From NCBI GenBank assembly GCA_009914555.1, contig WNDY01000033.1:1-52112 (forward strand): a stretch of 52,112 bases of DNA, written 5' to 3'. Shown here one piece after another: positions 1 through 8,584 of the stretch (within the stretch, counting starts at the first letter, position 1; every line of letters starts with the position of its first letter). A model generated the notes under the pieces. It was given only the letters and a program-made list of their open reading frames with translations, was not told the origin of the DNA and did no database searches. The DNA comes from Xylophilus sp. Its GTDB lineage: Bacteria > Pseudomonadota > Gammaproteobacteria > Burkholderiales > Burkholderiaceae_C. The translations under genes were made by a program, and so were the position numbers.

Positions 1-252
1 GAAAGCGTTCTCCTCCTCCAGCCGCGCCACTTCACGTTTGAGCCGTGCATGTTCGGCCAACTCCAAGCGTTGTGCCTGATCGTCCTGGTCGTGCCGCCGC
101 GCCTGGGCGCGCCAACTGTACAGCTGGGCAGGCTGCAACCCCAGATCACGAGCCACCGTGGTTACCCCTTCTGTGGCCGCTCGCAACAGTGCCTGCTGCC
201 TGAACTCCAGGCTGAACTCCTGCCCCTTTCTGCCTGCCTTGCTCTTGGTCAT
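1..252 (-). CDS. IS3-family transposase OrfA, partial (5' 84 codons)
   Basis: The ATG at 252 follows a strong ribosome site (AGGAGGTGG, six bases or so before the start). The 84 visible residues fit IS3 OrfA: a basic start (MTKSKAGRKGQEFS), a helix-turn-helix around residues 14-50 that includes ARDLGLQPAQLYSWR, and from about residue 65 the beginning of a leucine zipper (LKREVARLEEEN). OrfA binds the element ends; the OrfB catalytic part, normally reached by a -1 frameshift, lies beyond base 1. The family call is firm, the exact IS name is not known to me. Confidence 0.85.
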   Translation of the reverse strand, partial: MTKSKAGRKGQEFSLEFRQQALLRAATEGVTTVARDLGLQPAQLYSWRAQARRHDQDDQAQRLELAEHARLKREVARLEEENAF

Positions 253-316
253 CGTCCACCTCCTATTGCGATAGTTAATCGCTTATAGGGGTGTCCGTGA
301 AACGGGGGCAAGATCA
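1..316 (-). mobile_element. IS3-family insertion sequence, partial left copy
   Basis: The outer end starts at 316 with TGATCTTGCCCCCG read on the minus strand. From there inward it is the same sequence as the copy beginning at 51977 on the plus strand for all of the stretch both copies share. Only the terminal repeat, leader and most of orfA are in view; the element runs off base 1, so the second terminal repeat and the target duplication cannot be seen. It interrupts an AlbA_2-type gene. The two copies are inverted relative to each other and bracket the window. Confidence 0.85.
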
Positions 317-633
317 AGAGGCATGCCATCGATCTCTGCGACGCCATGGTCTACATGAAGCGGAGGGTCCACAGCATCTCGCGCCAGATTCGTCAACTTG
401 AGAACAATTCCGTCGATGTCCTCTGGTGGCACCCCAACCGCCACTGCATCATTGTTCAAACCGAAGACGAGAAAGCCTCCTCCAGCCATGTTGCCAAATG
501 CCGACAGATGCTCCGTCATGCGCCCCTTGTCAGGCGACAGGGTCTGCTTCCAATCCAGCTCATTCAGCTCGAGCGGCACGCCATTGCGAGACTCATCGAG
601 AAGGGCGGTCGCCCTGTTCAGCCACTCTCTCAT
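317..633 (-). pseudogene. AlbA_2-domain (Schlafen-like) protein, truncated by IS insertion
   Basis: The frame starting at ATG 633 (MREWLNRATALLDE) has the hallmarks of the AlbA_2 domain found in Schlafen-like putative DNA/RNA-binding ATPase proteins: WKQTLSPDKGRM, then SAFGNMAGGGFLVFGL and a following PPEDIDG segment. After about 106 residues the frame enters the insertion sequence at 316 and stops at 283, so the C-terminal part is lost. The rest of the gene is not in the window. A TTG upstream at 648 is a possible but less likely start. It may be prophage cargo or host DNA. Confidence 0.65.
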
Positions 634-654
634 CCGTATCCCACTCAAATAAAA

Positions 655-688
655 ACTGCATAACTATCAATTAATTAGCAGCGGTCAA
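655..688 (-). promoter_or_regulatory. Candidate promoter of the truncated AlbA_2 gene
   Basis: Read on the minus strand, TTGACC (688-683) is followed about 17-18 bases later by an AT-rich segment containing GTTATG. It sits directly upstream of the ATG at 633. The surrounding 650-715 stretch is clearly more AT-rich than its neighbours. Predicted by eye only. Confidence 0.35.
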
Positions 689-912
689 CGTTTTCGACTC
701 AATTAAGCGCCGTCGACACTTGTAGCCCAATCCTACCAGTGGGCGGCAGGTGGGCTGAATAGGGCGCGGATGGTCTTCACAGGCCCGCCGTCAATATATA
801 GGGAGGACCGACCTCATGCAACCCAATATGTTGTGGCCCCTAGTGCGTCTCAAGCTGTCATGATTCCAATAAAGAGCGTACGCCCCCGCCGTTATCCAGC
901 TATCAGCACCGA
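689..912. other. Intergenic stretch without a recognisable gene
   Basis: No convincing reading frame is seen here. I looked for the tRNA-Leu core found at 50536-50593, because attL could have been here, and did not find it. The stretch separates the SRAP gene from the cut AlbA_2 gene. Confidence 0.5.
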
Positions 913-1908
913 CTAAGCCTCGCTACCGACCACCGCATGCTCGAAGTACGCATCGATCGGATCCTCAAGGAGGGACAGCTGCTCGCCCAGGCGCTTGGCA
1001 TCCGGGTGTAGCCATGCCTCGAGGTGCTCAGGCTTGATGGCGATGATGCACCGGTTGTGGCCGGCGGCCGCGACCTCTGCCGGCGGATCTCGGGTGATCG
1101 CCGCGAAACTGTAGAAGCCGGGCTCGTCTTCCGTGGGCGGGCTGTACCTCCACAGGCACGCCAGGTACATGCCCTCCTCCGGCTCGGGCTCCGGCCGGAA
1201 TTCGATCTCCACTGAGGTCTCGGGCTCGCCTGGAGCGAGGTCGCGCCGCTCGAGGTCGGCGAGGCGCACGGCCTCGTAGAAGCGCCGCGCCTGGACGATG
1301 CCATGGTTGTGGCCCCAGAGCCCGCGCCACACCGTCGACAGCTTGTCCTTGCGTGCGTTGTAGGTGCCGGGCTTCTGCAACTCGTCCTCAACGGTCCAGC
1401 CTTTCAGCCGAACCCTGTATCGCATCGGGACCACCATGCGTTGGCCGGTGGCTGGATCGCGGATGAGTACCGGAGCGTAGTGGCCCGGCCAGATCCTCTG
1501 GAATCCCTCGCCCGTGGCGTAGTCCTCAACCTGGGCAAGCTTGGCGCGCGCTGCGGCGATACGGTTGGTGGCCACGCGCTTGTCGTTGGTCGACTTCTTG
1601 GTCGGGCGCGGGCCGGCGAGCACGGCCTCGGCCTGCATCAGCCGCTCCGTCTGGGTGGCGATCTCCTGCTCATGTTTGGCCGCCGTGGCCCGGTACGCCT
1701 CTAGAGCAGCTGCCCTCGCCTCCTGCTGCTCGGCGTCGTTGGGATCGGCATCCATGAACGAGTTGCGCAGCGCCTTCGGCACGTCGGTCACCCAGCGCCC
1801 TGACTTGGCCGACCGCTCCGCCAGGGCGACAAACTCCTTGATGTCCATCTCGCCGCCCAGTCGGCGGTACTCCTTGAACTTGGCCTGGACCTGGGCGGAG
1901 TAACACAT
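913..1908 (-). CDS. SRAP (SOS response-associated peptidase, YedK/HMCES-like) family protein
   Basis: The protein begins MCYSAQV, which exposes Cys2, the residue that in this family forms a covalent link to abasic sites in single-stranded DNA. Other signature positions are visible: Asn184 in TYNARKDKL, Glu212 in RRFYEAV and His284 in GHNRCIIAI. At 331 residues it is longer than E. coli YedK (about 220), mainly through a charged, probably coiled-coil insert at about residues 50-130. The start is preceded by GGAG. It stands alone at the tail-side end of the prophage, as cargo genes often do. Likely role: shielding or processing damaged ssDNA. I saw no clear LexA box upstream. Confidence 0.85.
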   Translation of the reverse strand: MCYSAQVQAKFKEYRRLGGEMDIKEFVALAERSAKSGRWVTDVPKALRNSFMDADPNDAEQQEARAAALEAYRATAAKHEQEIATQTERLMQAEAVLAGPRPTKKSTNDKRVATNRIAAARAKLAQVEDYATGEGFQRIWPGHYAPVLIRDPATGQRMVVPMRYRVRLKGWTVEDELQKPGTYNARKDKLSTVWRGLWGHNHGIVQARRFYEAVRLADLERRDLAPGEPETSVEIEFRPEPEPEEGMYLACLWRYSPPTEDEPGFYSFAAITRDPPAEVAAAGHNRCIIAIKPEHLEAWLHPDAKRLGEQLSLLEDPIDAYFEHAVVGSEA

Positions 1909-2008
1909 GGCGGGGCTCCGGAAGCTGAGTCACCAGCGTACACCCCGACGTGTCTCGCGCGGCGAGATTTGGGCGGCGTAGGCTGGTTGGCCCCGGAACG
2001 AGGCGAAG

Positions 2009-2410
2009 ATGGAAAGGGTCGAGATCAAGGTGCAGTGGTTGCGGCGTGCGGCCAGCGGCTGGCCTGCCGTGCAGTGGGCCGCGCACATGGAGTCGCCTTG
2101 GCAATCCATGGACTTCGCATGGCTGCGCCGCGGGCGCGGGGCGTGGCACGTGGTCGTGTGCCCGGACGGCATGCGCTTCATCGAGGTCGTCCCCTATGAG
2201 GTCGAGCGCCCCGAGCTAGCCATGCGCCATGTCGTGCGTTGGATATCGGCGCGTGATCGATGGCGTCGCCTCATCATCGACGGTAGCGACGATCCCAGGG
2301 ATAAGCACCTACGGCTACCAGGGCAGCCCAGTTGCGCGGCGTATGCCAGGCGCGTTGCGACCCACCCGCTGCTCACCGGCAAGGCGAGCGCGCGCCAGAG
2401 CGGGTGGTGA
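2009..2410 (+). CDS. Hypothetical protein
   Basis: A 133-codon frame with a reasonable ribosome site (GAGGCGAAG before the ATG). It diverges from the SRAP gene with a 100-base gap and converges on the next gene, overlapping its 3' end by about 95 bases. The first 90 residues look like a folded protein rich in Trp and Arg; the last 40, inside the overlap, look less natural. No family recognised. It could be a small cargo gene. Confidence 0.4.
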   Translation: MERVEIKVQWLRRAASGWPAVQWAAHMESPWQSMDFAWLRRGRGAWHVVVCPDGMRFIEVVPYEVERPELAMRHVVRWISARDRWRRLIIDGSDDPRDKHLRLPGQPSCAAYARRVATHPLLTGKASARQSGW

Positions 2411-2701
2411 CAGCCTCATGGACTCCTTCCAGGCCTCGCGGTCTCGCCGGAGCTGCTGCACGTCCAGCGGGTGATGGGCCAGCCAGCGCTCGACCATGCG
2501 GCACCCTTGCGCCTCTGAGCCGACGAGGGCTTCCAGATGCCGAGCCCAGTCAGCCCTATGCATCACCTTCGATACCCACATCCCATTGGGCCGCTGACCA
2601 ACGTACCCCACCTCGACGCCGTCGATCGTGCCCACCAGATTGGCCGACCCGCCAATGACGGGGCGCCAGATGATCTCGACGGCGGCGGCTCGGATGGGCA
2701 T
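2315..2701 (-). CDS. Hypothetical phage protein downstream of the tail fibre
   Basis: The frame follows the tail-fibre gene closely on the same strand. I chose ATG 2701 (MPIRAAAVEIIWRP); a GTG at 2731, eight bases after the fibre stop, is an alternative that would allow translational coupling. The 128-residue product has an N-terminal half with beta-like pattern (GTIDGVEVGYV) and a charged C-terminal half. Its position suggests a fibre-associated or chaperone role, which is inference. No family recognised. Confidence 0.55.
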   Translation of the reverse strand: MPIRAAAVEIIWRPVIGGSANLVGTIDGVEVGYVGQRPNGMWVSKVMHRADWARHLEALVGSEAQGCRMVERWLAHHPLDVQQLRRDREAWKESMRLSPPALARARLAGEQRVGRNAPGIRRATGLPW

Positions 2702-2739
2702 GCCGGCGAGCGTACGCCGGCGCCGTCTCACCCGATGAG

Positions 2740-3918
2740 CTACGCGTGCACCCCGCCCTCCAGCGCATCGACGCGCGCGGCGAGCTGTTGGACCGCCCGC
2801 ACCAGCGGCCCGATCAGCTCCTCATATCGCAACCCCTCAGGGCTGCCGGGGACTTCGGGATCGCCACCGGACCAGATGCCAGACGTCGCCGGGTCGATGT
2901 CCGCGGCGCGCAGCGCGTCCGCGACCTCCTGCGAGATGAGGCCCTGGTGATCGCGCCTCCCTGGGCGAGGCGTAAGCACCTCTTCCATTACAGGGATCGT
3001 GACTGCGCGCATCACCGGGTGCCCTGATTCGTCGACCACCGGCTGGCCATCAGCGTCGTAGGTTGGCTCCAGGTGCGTCGTCGTGCCCGTCTGCTCGCGC
3101 GTCGAGATCTTCTCAGCCTCTCGCAGCTTGTAGCTGACCGGCCGGAGCGACCGCACAAAATCCAGGCCGAGCGTCGTGTCCACGATGTCCGTCTTGTAGT
3201 CTCGGTCGGACGTGTTGATCGTGCCGGAGACCGCGTACAATTGGGAAAATCGCAGCGATGAGTTTCCGACACTGCGGGCATTGTCGGCCGAAGGCAGCAC
3301 GTCCACGCCGGCGTGGTGGAGCATGTACTCCACGTCGCCAAAAGACCAACCTCCAAATGCCAGATTGCCGGTCCCGCTAAGGCCGAAATATGCGCCCTGG
3401 TAACCGTTCCTATACAGGCAAAGGAAGGCCGCCGCTGCCGGGTTGCTAGCGCCGCTCTCTTGCGTGCTATTGATCCGCATGGGGGCAATGGCCGCGTCTT
3501 TCGTGCCGATCACCCTCCCCCCGGATGAGGGGCCGTCAATCAACAGGGCGTTCGCCGCCAACGCCGTTTTGATACCGCCAGTCATATATCCGCCCGATTT
3601 GGGCAACGCACCCGTGATCCTGGTGTCGTCACCTGCGGCGACGGTGCCGGCAGTGGTGCCGACGACCTTGATTCTTGGATCGTCGCCAGCAGCAACTGTG
3701 CCGGCTACCGCGCCAACATTTCGCGTCGACGAATTTCCGAGTCTCGAGAGCTTCTGCTCAGCAATACCGATGCGATTTTCAATACCGCTATCCGCCGATC
3801 CGTCGCCGTCGATAGCCTTCGCTACCTCCCCGACATCGAGGTCAATTTTTCGAAACGCTGCCGTGTAGCTGTCGCCGGTGACCGGATCGAAATTTACACG
3901 CTGGATGTTCATTGCCAT
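2740..3918 (-). CDS. Tail fibre/spike with C-terminal S74 intramolecular chaperone
   Basis: This 392-residue protein carries two near-identical repeats, GTVAAGDDPRI and GTVAAGDDTRI (about residues 73-101), typical of phage fibre shafts. At residues 237-242 lies SDRDYK, the start of a peptidase S74 domain: the Ser and Lys form the self-cleavage dyad and cleavage falls just before the Ser. The remainder (LGLDFVRSLRPVSYKL, HQGLISQEV, YEELIGPLVRAVQQL) matches the released chaperone that trimerises fibres. The start follows GAGGAAA. It is likely the distal receptor-binding fibre. Confidence 0.88.
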   Translation of the reverse strand: MAMNIQRVNFDPVTGDSYTAAFRKIDLDVGEVAKAIDGDGSADSGIENRIGIAEQKLSRLGNSSTRNVGAVAGTVAAGDDPRIKVVGTTAGTVAAGDDTRITGALPKSGGYMTGGIKTALAANALLIDGPSSGGRVIGTKDAAIAPMRINSTQESGASNPAAAAFLCLYRNGYQGAYFGLSGTGNLAFGGWSFGDVEYMLHHAGVDVLPSADNARSVGNSSLRFSQLYAVSGTINTSDRDYKTDIVDTTLGLDFVRSLRPVSYKLREAEKISTREQTGTTTHLEPTYDADGQPVVDESGHPVMRAVTIPVMEEVLTPRPGRRDHQGLISQEVADALRAADIDPATSGIWSGGDPEVPGSPEGLRYEELIGPLVRAVQQLAARVDALEGGVHA

Positions 3919-3927
3919 GCATTTTCC

Positions 3928-4626
3928 TCAGTAGTTGCTCACATCGGCGACGAGAACATCGCCAGCAGGGATAGCCGGATAGGGACCACCGGGAGGCACA
4001 ATGCCCTGCAAGAAATGTGCGCTGAAGCTCACAACCCGCACGCTCGTGCCGTCAACCCGCGCTCCAGAAAAACTCACTTGATCTACGTAGGGCGAACCCG
4101 GCGTTGGCTGAAAAACACTCGTGACGATCGCTACGCGCGTGAAGATCATCGCTGTCGTGATTCCAGGGAAGTCCAGGCTTCCAGGTTGGCCGCCTTGTGA
4201 TCCAGGTACGACGCCCGCAACCCGCAGATATCGCTGCATGCCGTCGAAAGTCATTCGGCCCTGAGCATCGAAGACCTGTAGGCCCGCTTGCGATCCCAGG
4301 TCGAGAGGTCGATCGAACACGAACCAAGCGAACTCTCTTCCCGCGTTGTGGCCGTCCTGCGCGTTGTCAGGAGCTGCGAAACTCCATTGCCACGTAGTGC
4401 CGTTGACGTAGCAACCCGTCAAGACAATCGCGAAGTCCGCCCTTACGGCGATCACCGGCGCATCCCCCTGAGCAGTGACCTGAGCAGTTACGGCCAAGTT
4501 GAACGGTGGCGCGCCCGTCACCGTGCTGAATTTCGCCGTGCCTTGGATACGAAGCGCCAGCGATGCGAATGACTCATCCGCCTGCCACGCTCCGGACGCA
4601 CCGATGAGTTGGATGCCCGCGGACAT
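3928..4626 (-). CDS. Tail-tip/fibre-associated protein with two repeat modules
   Basis: The ATG at 4626 overlaps the TGA of the preceding gene, so the two are translationally coupled. The 232-residue product seems to hold two copies of one module: residues 1-110 (AGIQLIGASGAWQADESF) and about 125-232 (AGLQVFDAQGRMTFDG). The second is clearly related to the whole of the neighbouring 90-residue protein. The pattern resembles small beta-rich proteins found between gpJ and fibres in lambda-like phages (DUF6453-like by memory, unconfirmed). Probably a virion component at the tail tip. Confidence 0.6.
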   Translation of the reverse strand: MSAGIQLIGASGAWQADESFASLALRIQGTAKFSTVTGAPPFNLAVTAQVTAQGDAPVIAVRADFAIVLTGCYVNGTTWQWSFAAPDNAQDGHNAGREFAWFVFDRPLDLGSQAGLQVFDAQGRMTFDGMQRYLRVAGVVPGSQGGQPGSLDFPGITTAMIFTRVAIVTSVFQPTPGSPYVDQVSFSGARVDGTSVRVVSFSAHFLQGIVPPGGPYPAIPAGDVLVADVSNY

Positions 4627-4898
4627 CAGAACGTCCCATAAAGCAAACGGCACTTCACCTTCGATGCCGTGTAGTTGACCGTACCGCCGGAGATCGAGGC
4701 GTAAGCGATAACGGTGTATGAGCTGTAGGATTCCGCAGGCACGCACAATGCCCAGGGCGTCCCTTGTGAGAAATTCACGTCACTCACGCTTCCTCCCGCC
4801 GGGTTGCAATCAATCATTCCTATCAGGCGGCTGATGCGCGTCTCCCCGCCCATAACTTGACGCCCCTGCGCATCAAACGTTTGCACTCCAATTCCCAT
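4626..4898 (-). CDS. Small tail-tip protein, single repeat module
   Basis: A 90-residue protein starting at ATG 4898, right after the gpJ stop and behind a GGGGGTG ribosome site that lies in the last codons of gpJ. It starts MGIGVQTFDAQGRQVMGG, matching the module in the next gene (LQVFDAQGRMTFDG). It is cotranscribed with gpJ and the fibre. Its role is unknown; a structural part of the tail tip is the best guess. Confidence 0.6.
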   Translation of the reverse strand: MGIGVQTFDAQGRQVMGGETRISRLIGMIDCNPAGGSVSDVNFSQGTPWALCVPAESYSSYTVIAYASISGGTVNYTASKVKCRLLYGTF

Positions 4899-4899
4899 A

Positions 4900-7800
4900 T
4901 CACCCCCAGATTCCCCAGCGCACGCGGAGCGTGCCATTCGCGTCGTACACACGACCTCCCGTGCCATCGATTTCCACGCGGCCCGATCCCGACGTTGCCC
5001 GGAGACCGAGCTGCCCGCTCTTGTCCAGCCTCCATAGCGGTTGGCCTGTTCCATCCATCGCGTCCGACTGGATCGCGCCCGTGATCTTGGCGTTGTCGAT
5101 CGATGCGTTCGCGATCATCGCGTTGGTAATCCAGCCTTGACCGATGAAAGCCTGGCTGATGAACGTCTGCCCGCCCTGGATGACGAAAGGGGATACCGCC
5201 GAGCCACCACCGGCGGTCGGAAGGATCGCGAAGCGGTCCGCCACCACCAAGAAACGCGACTGCACGGTGCCGCTGCTGTTGTCGATGCCCACCGCGTAGC
5301 CGGCGGTGTAGTACTGACCGTCGGCCGTGATTGCCACTTTCGAGGTCAGCGTGACCGACACCTTGCCATCGAGCGCCGCGGTGACGTTGATGGCCTGCTG
5401 CGCTTGAGCCTTGGCATCCCCTGCGGCGGCCTCGACGGTCGTCACGCGTGACGCCATCGCCTGCTCACCCTCGACCCTAGCCTTCGTCTCCTCGGTCACT
5501 GCCGCCCGCACATCACCGATCTGGGCCTGCGTCGTCTCGATCCGATAGCCGAGCGCGTGATCGCTGTCGACCTCGGCCAGCACACGGGCGACCCAGCCCG
5601 CCTTGATCGGGTTGTCCACGCCGACCTTGTCGCCCAGGTCGACGCCGACGGGGGTCGGGTTGACCTGGGCGTAGACGGCGTCGGTCTTGGTGGCGGTGGC
5701 GCGCACCTCACCGTCCAGCTCCTCGACCTTGAGCGTCGTGTCCGACAACTGCATGGCCAGACCCGCCGCCGTCTGCTCGACAGCGCCGACGTCCCGCCAC
5801 ACCGCCTCGTCCGTACCCGGCTTCGCGCCGCCGGCGGCGACATCAACCAGGGCGCGGTACATGCGACCGTCCAGGCTGACGACGTCGCCCTTGTGATACG
5901 CCAGCTCGGCGTCCCACGGCGTAGGCGGCTGGACAAAGGCGGCGAGGTCGTCGACTGAGTCGATGGTGTCCCGCAGGTCCTTCGCAAGCTGATCCTTTTC
6001 GATCTGGCCCGTCAGGAGCTCGAGGATCGGTGCCGCGTCGCTGCTGCTCTGGCCCTTGATGGCCCCCGCCTCTGGATACCACGGACCGATGTTCCCTGCC
6101 TTGTCGATCAGCCGTCCCCAGAAGTACAAGGACGTACCGGCCATGAGGCCATGCAGCTCGGTGCCGCTGGTCGGGTAGCCATAGTCGCCCATGTGATACG
6201 GGGCCGGGTTCGCGGCGGGGTCGTCCGGACGTTGCGGCGACGTGTTAGCCCAGATCTCCGTACGCTGAGTGTCCGTAACGCCGTCGGGGAACGACCATTT
6301 GACGCGGATGCCGAAGATCAAAGTCTCGCACGCGAGGCTCGCCAAGCGCGGCGGAACGCCCGTCTTGCCGACGACCGGCGTCGGCTGGCTCAGCGCCGCG
6401 AGGGACGGCGTGTTACCCGTGTTGAGGGCGGTCACCCGGGCTACATACGTGCCGGTGTAGATCCCGACTACGTCGACCGACGTCGTGGCCACCGTGCCAG
6501 CCTGAATCCACTGGCCACTGTCCTTCTGCCACTCGACCTTGTAGAGCGCCGCACCGCCTGCAGCGTCCCATTCAATCGTCATCACGTTGTTGGCGATGCC
6601 CTGCTCCACCACCACGTGGCTGCTCACCCGGACGTTCGTCGGCGGCACCTGCGTGCCTACGGGCAACTTGCTGATCGGCGGCACCTGGATCATGGCGCCG
6701 TCGTCGATATGGTCGAACTTGCTCGCGTTGTGCTGGATCGCGCTGATCGTGAACTGGATCTTGTCGCCCGAGGTGTCCTCAGTCACCGACAACACGCGGA
6801 ACGTCTGCAGGGCCAGCGAAGCGCTCTCGACAGACCATACGGATTGCGCCACCGGGATCTCGGTGAAAGGCTGGGAGGCATACAGCTTCGCGCCGTCGAC
6901 CTGGCTGATCGTGCGCGTCTCGGAGACACCGGAAGGGCGGACCACCGTCAGCGTGTCGCCCTTGGCGATCTGGTCGGGCGCCCGGTCCACGGTCACCATG
7001 CTTTGCGTCGCGTCGCTGATACGACCGCCTTGGCGTGCGCCAGCGCGATCCGGATCCTGCACCGTGATGATCTGCCCAGGTGCCGAACGGAGGCCATCGA
7101 GGCCGACGGCAAACGTGACCGAGTCCGTTTCGACCTGACTCGTTGTTGTTGCCCATCTGCCGGCGCGGTGGGCCTGCCCCTGGCTCGTGCAGCCGATGGC
7201 AACGAACTCGGTCGGCTGGAGACCATATCGAGCAACCGCGGCGGCGTCCTCGACGTACTGCACGGCCTGCTTGTAGTTGTTGGCCGGGTCGTTCCAGGTC
7301 ACCAGCGCGGTTGAAAACCTCGTCTTCCGCGCACTGCTCTGGTAGGTGAACTGGCCATCGATGACATTGGCCGCTGTGTACGGGTACACCGGGTCCGATG
7401 GCATGTCGGCCACAGTGACGAGCGATCCGCCCATCCAGTAGCTGACGCCGCGGAAGATCGAGGCCATGTCGCCAAGAACCTTGAACGCGTCCTGGCGAGT
7501 TTGCAGGTACGCCGTGCACCGAAAACGCGGCTCTTGGCCACCCTTCCCGTCACCGACCAACTGATCGCAGTACTGGGCGATCCGGTATAGCTCCCACTTG
7601 TCCACCAGGGAGGCATCGACCAGGTCGCCAAGACCATACCGGTTGTTCAGGATCATGTCGTACAGGATCCACGCCGGATTGTCGGTCCAAGCGGGTTTGA
7701 ACGAGCCATCCCAGGTGCCGTTGTAGGCCCTAGTCTTCGGATCGTAGTTGGCCGGAACGCGGAGGATGCGCCCGAAGCACACGTACGACCGCGCCGGCAC

Positions 7801-8520
7801 ATTGGAGAACTGGCTCGCATCGCCGCTGATCGCCACGTAGGCGGTGTTCGGGTAGCGCAGCTTGGCGTCGATGATCTCGGTGATCGAGATGATGCGCGTA
7901 GTGTCTGCCGTGGTCGCACTGTTGGCATTAGCCGTTAGGCGACGGACCCGGACACTCCATCCCGTCATCGCGCGCGGAAGGTCGATACGGTGCGTGCGCT
8001 GGTAGGGGTTCGATGCCTTTCCGCTGAAAGCGCTGTTCAGGACCGTCTGGTACGCACCACCGTCGGTGGAAACATCGATCGAGTACTGCACGGTGTAGCC
8101 GTTGATGTCGCCGTTCTTGGTGTTGCTCTGCTGAAGCGCATCCACCTGGAGTGTGATAGCTACCGCCGACAGCTCAACGTTCGACACCGCGCGCACCCAC
8201 GGCGCATCCGACTTCAGCTCGGTCTGGACGCCGATCTCGTTCTTCACATCCCCGTAGCCCGGCACATAGGATTGATCCTGCGTGCCGGTGCGCAGCTGGA
8301 CGCTGACGCCGGTGAAGTTCAGCGTCCCGTTCGCGTTCGCCACAGGCGTGCCGTCGAGCTTGACGGACTGAAGGCCGTTGACGAGGCCAACGATCTCGCC
8401 CTCAGATATGGCGTCTTCAATCTGGAAGTAGGAGATGGAGCGGAGCGTGTCGGCCGCCTCTACGGGCGTGTGCTGACCGCCGCCGCCCTTGGCGCCAGTG
8501 ATGTGAGGCTTGATGCCCAT
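4900..8520 (-). CDS. J: Host specificity/central tail-tip protein, lambda gpJ type
   Basis: A 1206-residue gpJ homologue. The first 600 residues carry the conserved hub and tail-attachment part (ISYFQIEDAISEGEIVGL near the start). A fibronectin-III-like domain follows at about 627-715, then a module at about 868-910 with the spacing of a chitin-binding CBM5/12 domain (PWDAELAYHKGDVV, then MYRAL, then a closing Trp). The C-terminal region (about 1045-1150) fits DUF1983. I chose ATG 8520 over ATG 8553 because the latter lies in a terminator hairpin. It follows the gpI gene in the usual order and likely sets host range. Confidence 0.92.
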   Translation of the reverse strand: MGIKPHITGAKGGGGQHTPVEAADTLRSISYFQIEDAISEGEIVGLVNGLQSVKLDGTPVANANGTLNFTGVSVQLRTGTQDQSYVPGYGDVKNEIGVQTELKSDAPWVRAVSNVELSAVAITLQVDALQQSNTKNGDINGYTVQYSIDVSTDGGAYQTVLNSAFSGKASNPYQRTHRIDLPRAMTGWSVRVRRLTANANSATTADTTRIISITEIIDAKLRYPNTAYVAISGDASQFSNVPARSYVCFGRILRVPANYDPKTRAYNGTWDGSFKPAWTDNPAWILYDMILNNRYGLGDLVDASLVDKWELYRIAQYCDQLVGDGKGGQEPRFRCTAYLQTRQDAFKVLGDMASIFRGVSYWMGGSLVTVADMPSDPVYPYTAANVIDGQFTYQSSARKTRFSTALVTWNDPANNYKQAVQYVEDAAAVARYGLQPTEFVAIGCTSQGQAHRAGRWATTTSQVETDSVTFAVGLDGLRSAPGQIITVQDPDRAGARQGGRISDATQSMVTVDRAPDQIAKGDTLTVVRPSGVSETRTISQVDGAKLYASQPFTEIPVAQSVWSVESASLALQTFRVLSVTEDTSGDKIQFTISAIQHNASKFDHIDDGAMIQVPPISKLPVGTQVPPTNVRVSSHVVVEQGIANNVMTIEWDAAGGAALYKVEWQKDSGQWIQAGTVATTSVDVVGIYTGTYVARVTALNTGNTPSLAALSQPTPVVGKTGVPPRLASLACETLIFGIRVKWSFPDGVTDTQRTEIWANTSPQRPDDPAANPAPYHMGDYGYPTSGTELHGLMAGTSLYFWGRLIDKAGNIGPWYPEAGAIKGQSSSDAAPILELLTGQIEKDQLAKDLRDTIDSVDDLAAFVQPPTPWDAELAYHKGDVVSLDGRMYRALVDVAAGGAKPGTDEAVWRDVGAVEQTAAGLAMQLSDTTLKVEELDGEVRATATKTDAVYAQVNPTPVGVDLGDKVGVDNPIKAGWVARVLAEVDSDHALGYRIETTQAQIGDVRAAVTEETKARVEGEQAMASRVTTVEAAAGDAKAQAQQAINVTAALDGKVSVTLTSKVAITADGQYYTAGYAVGIDNSSGTVQSRFLVVADRFAILPTAGGGSAVSPFVIQGGQTFISQAFIGQGWITNAMIANASIDNAKITGAIQSDAMDGTGQPLWRLDKSGQLGLRATSGSGRVEIDGTGGRVYDANGTLRVRWGIWG

Positions 8521-8537
8521 ACGTTTGTTTCGCCCAT

Positions 8538-8561
8538 AAAAAAGCCCGCTCATGGCGGGCT
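8538..8561 (-). terminator. Intrinsic terminator between gpI and gpJ genes
   Basis: On the minus strand the arms AGCCCGC and GCGGGCT enclose a five-base loop and are followed by six T. It lies ahead of gpJ within the late operon, so gpJ and fibre transcription must read through or have an internal start. Confidence 0.75.
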
Positions 8562-8584
8562 CGGGGTTCGTGAAGGCGGTTGAT

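Noticed and set aside
634..912. attL search at the left end
   Set aside because: The core GGACTCAAAATCC and the tRNA 5' half GCCGGAAG were not found, so the left prophage end is not placed here.
6151..7314. 387-codon plus-strand frame
   Set aside because: Antisense shadow of gpJ; Arg/His-rich, no family, no start signal.
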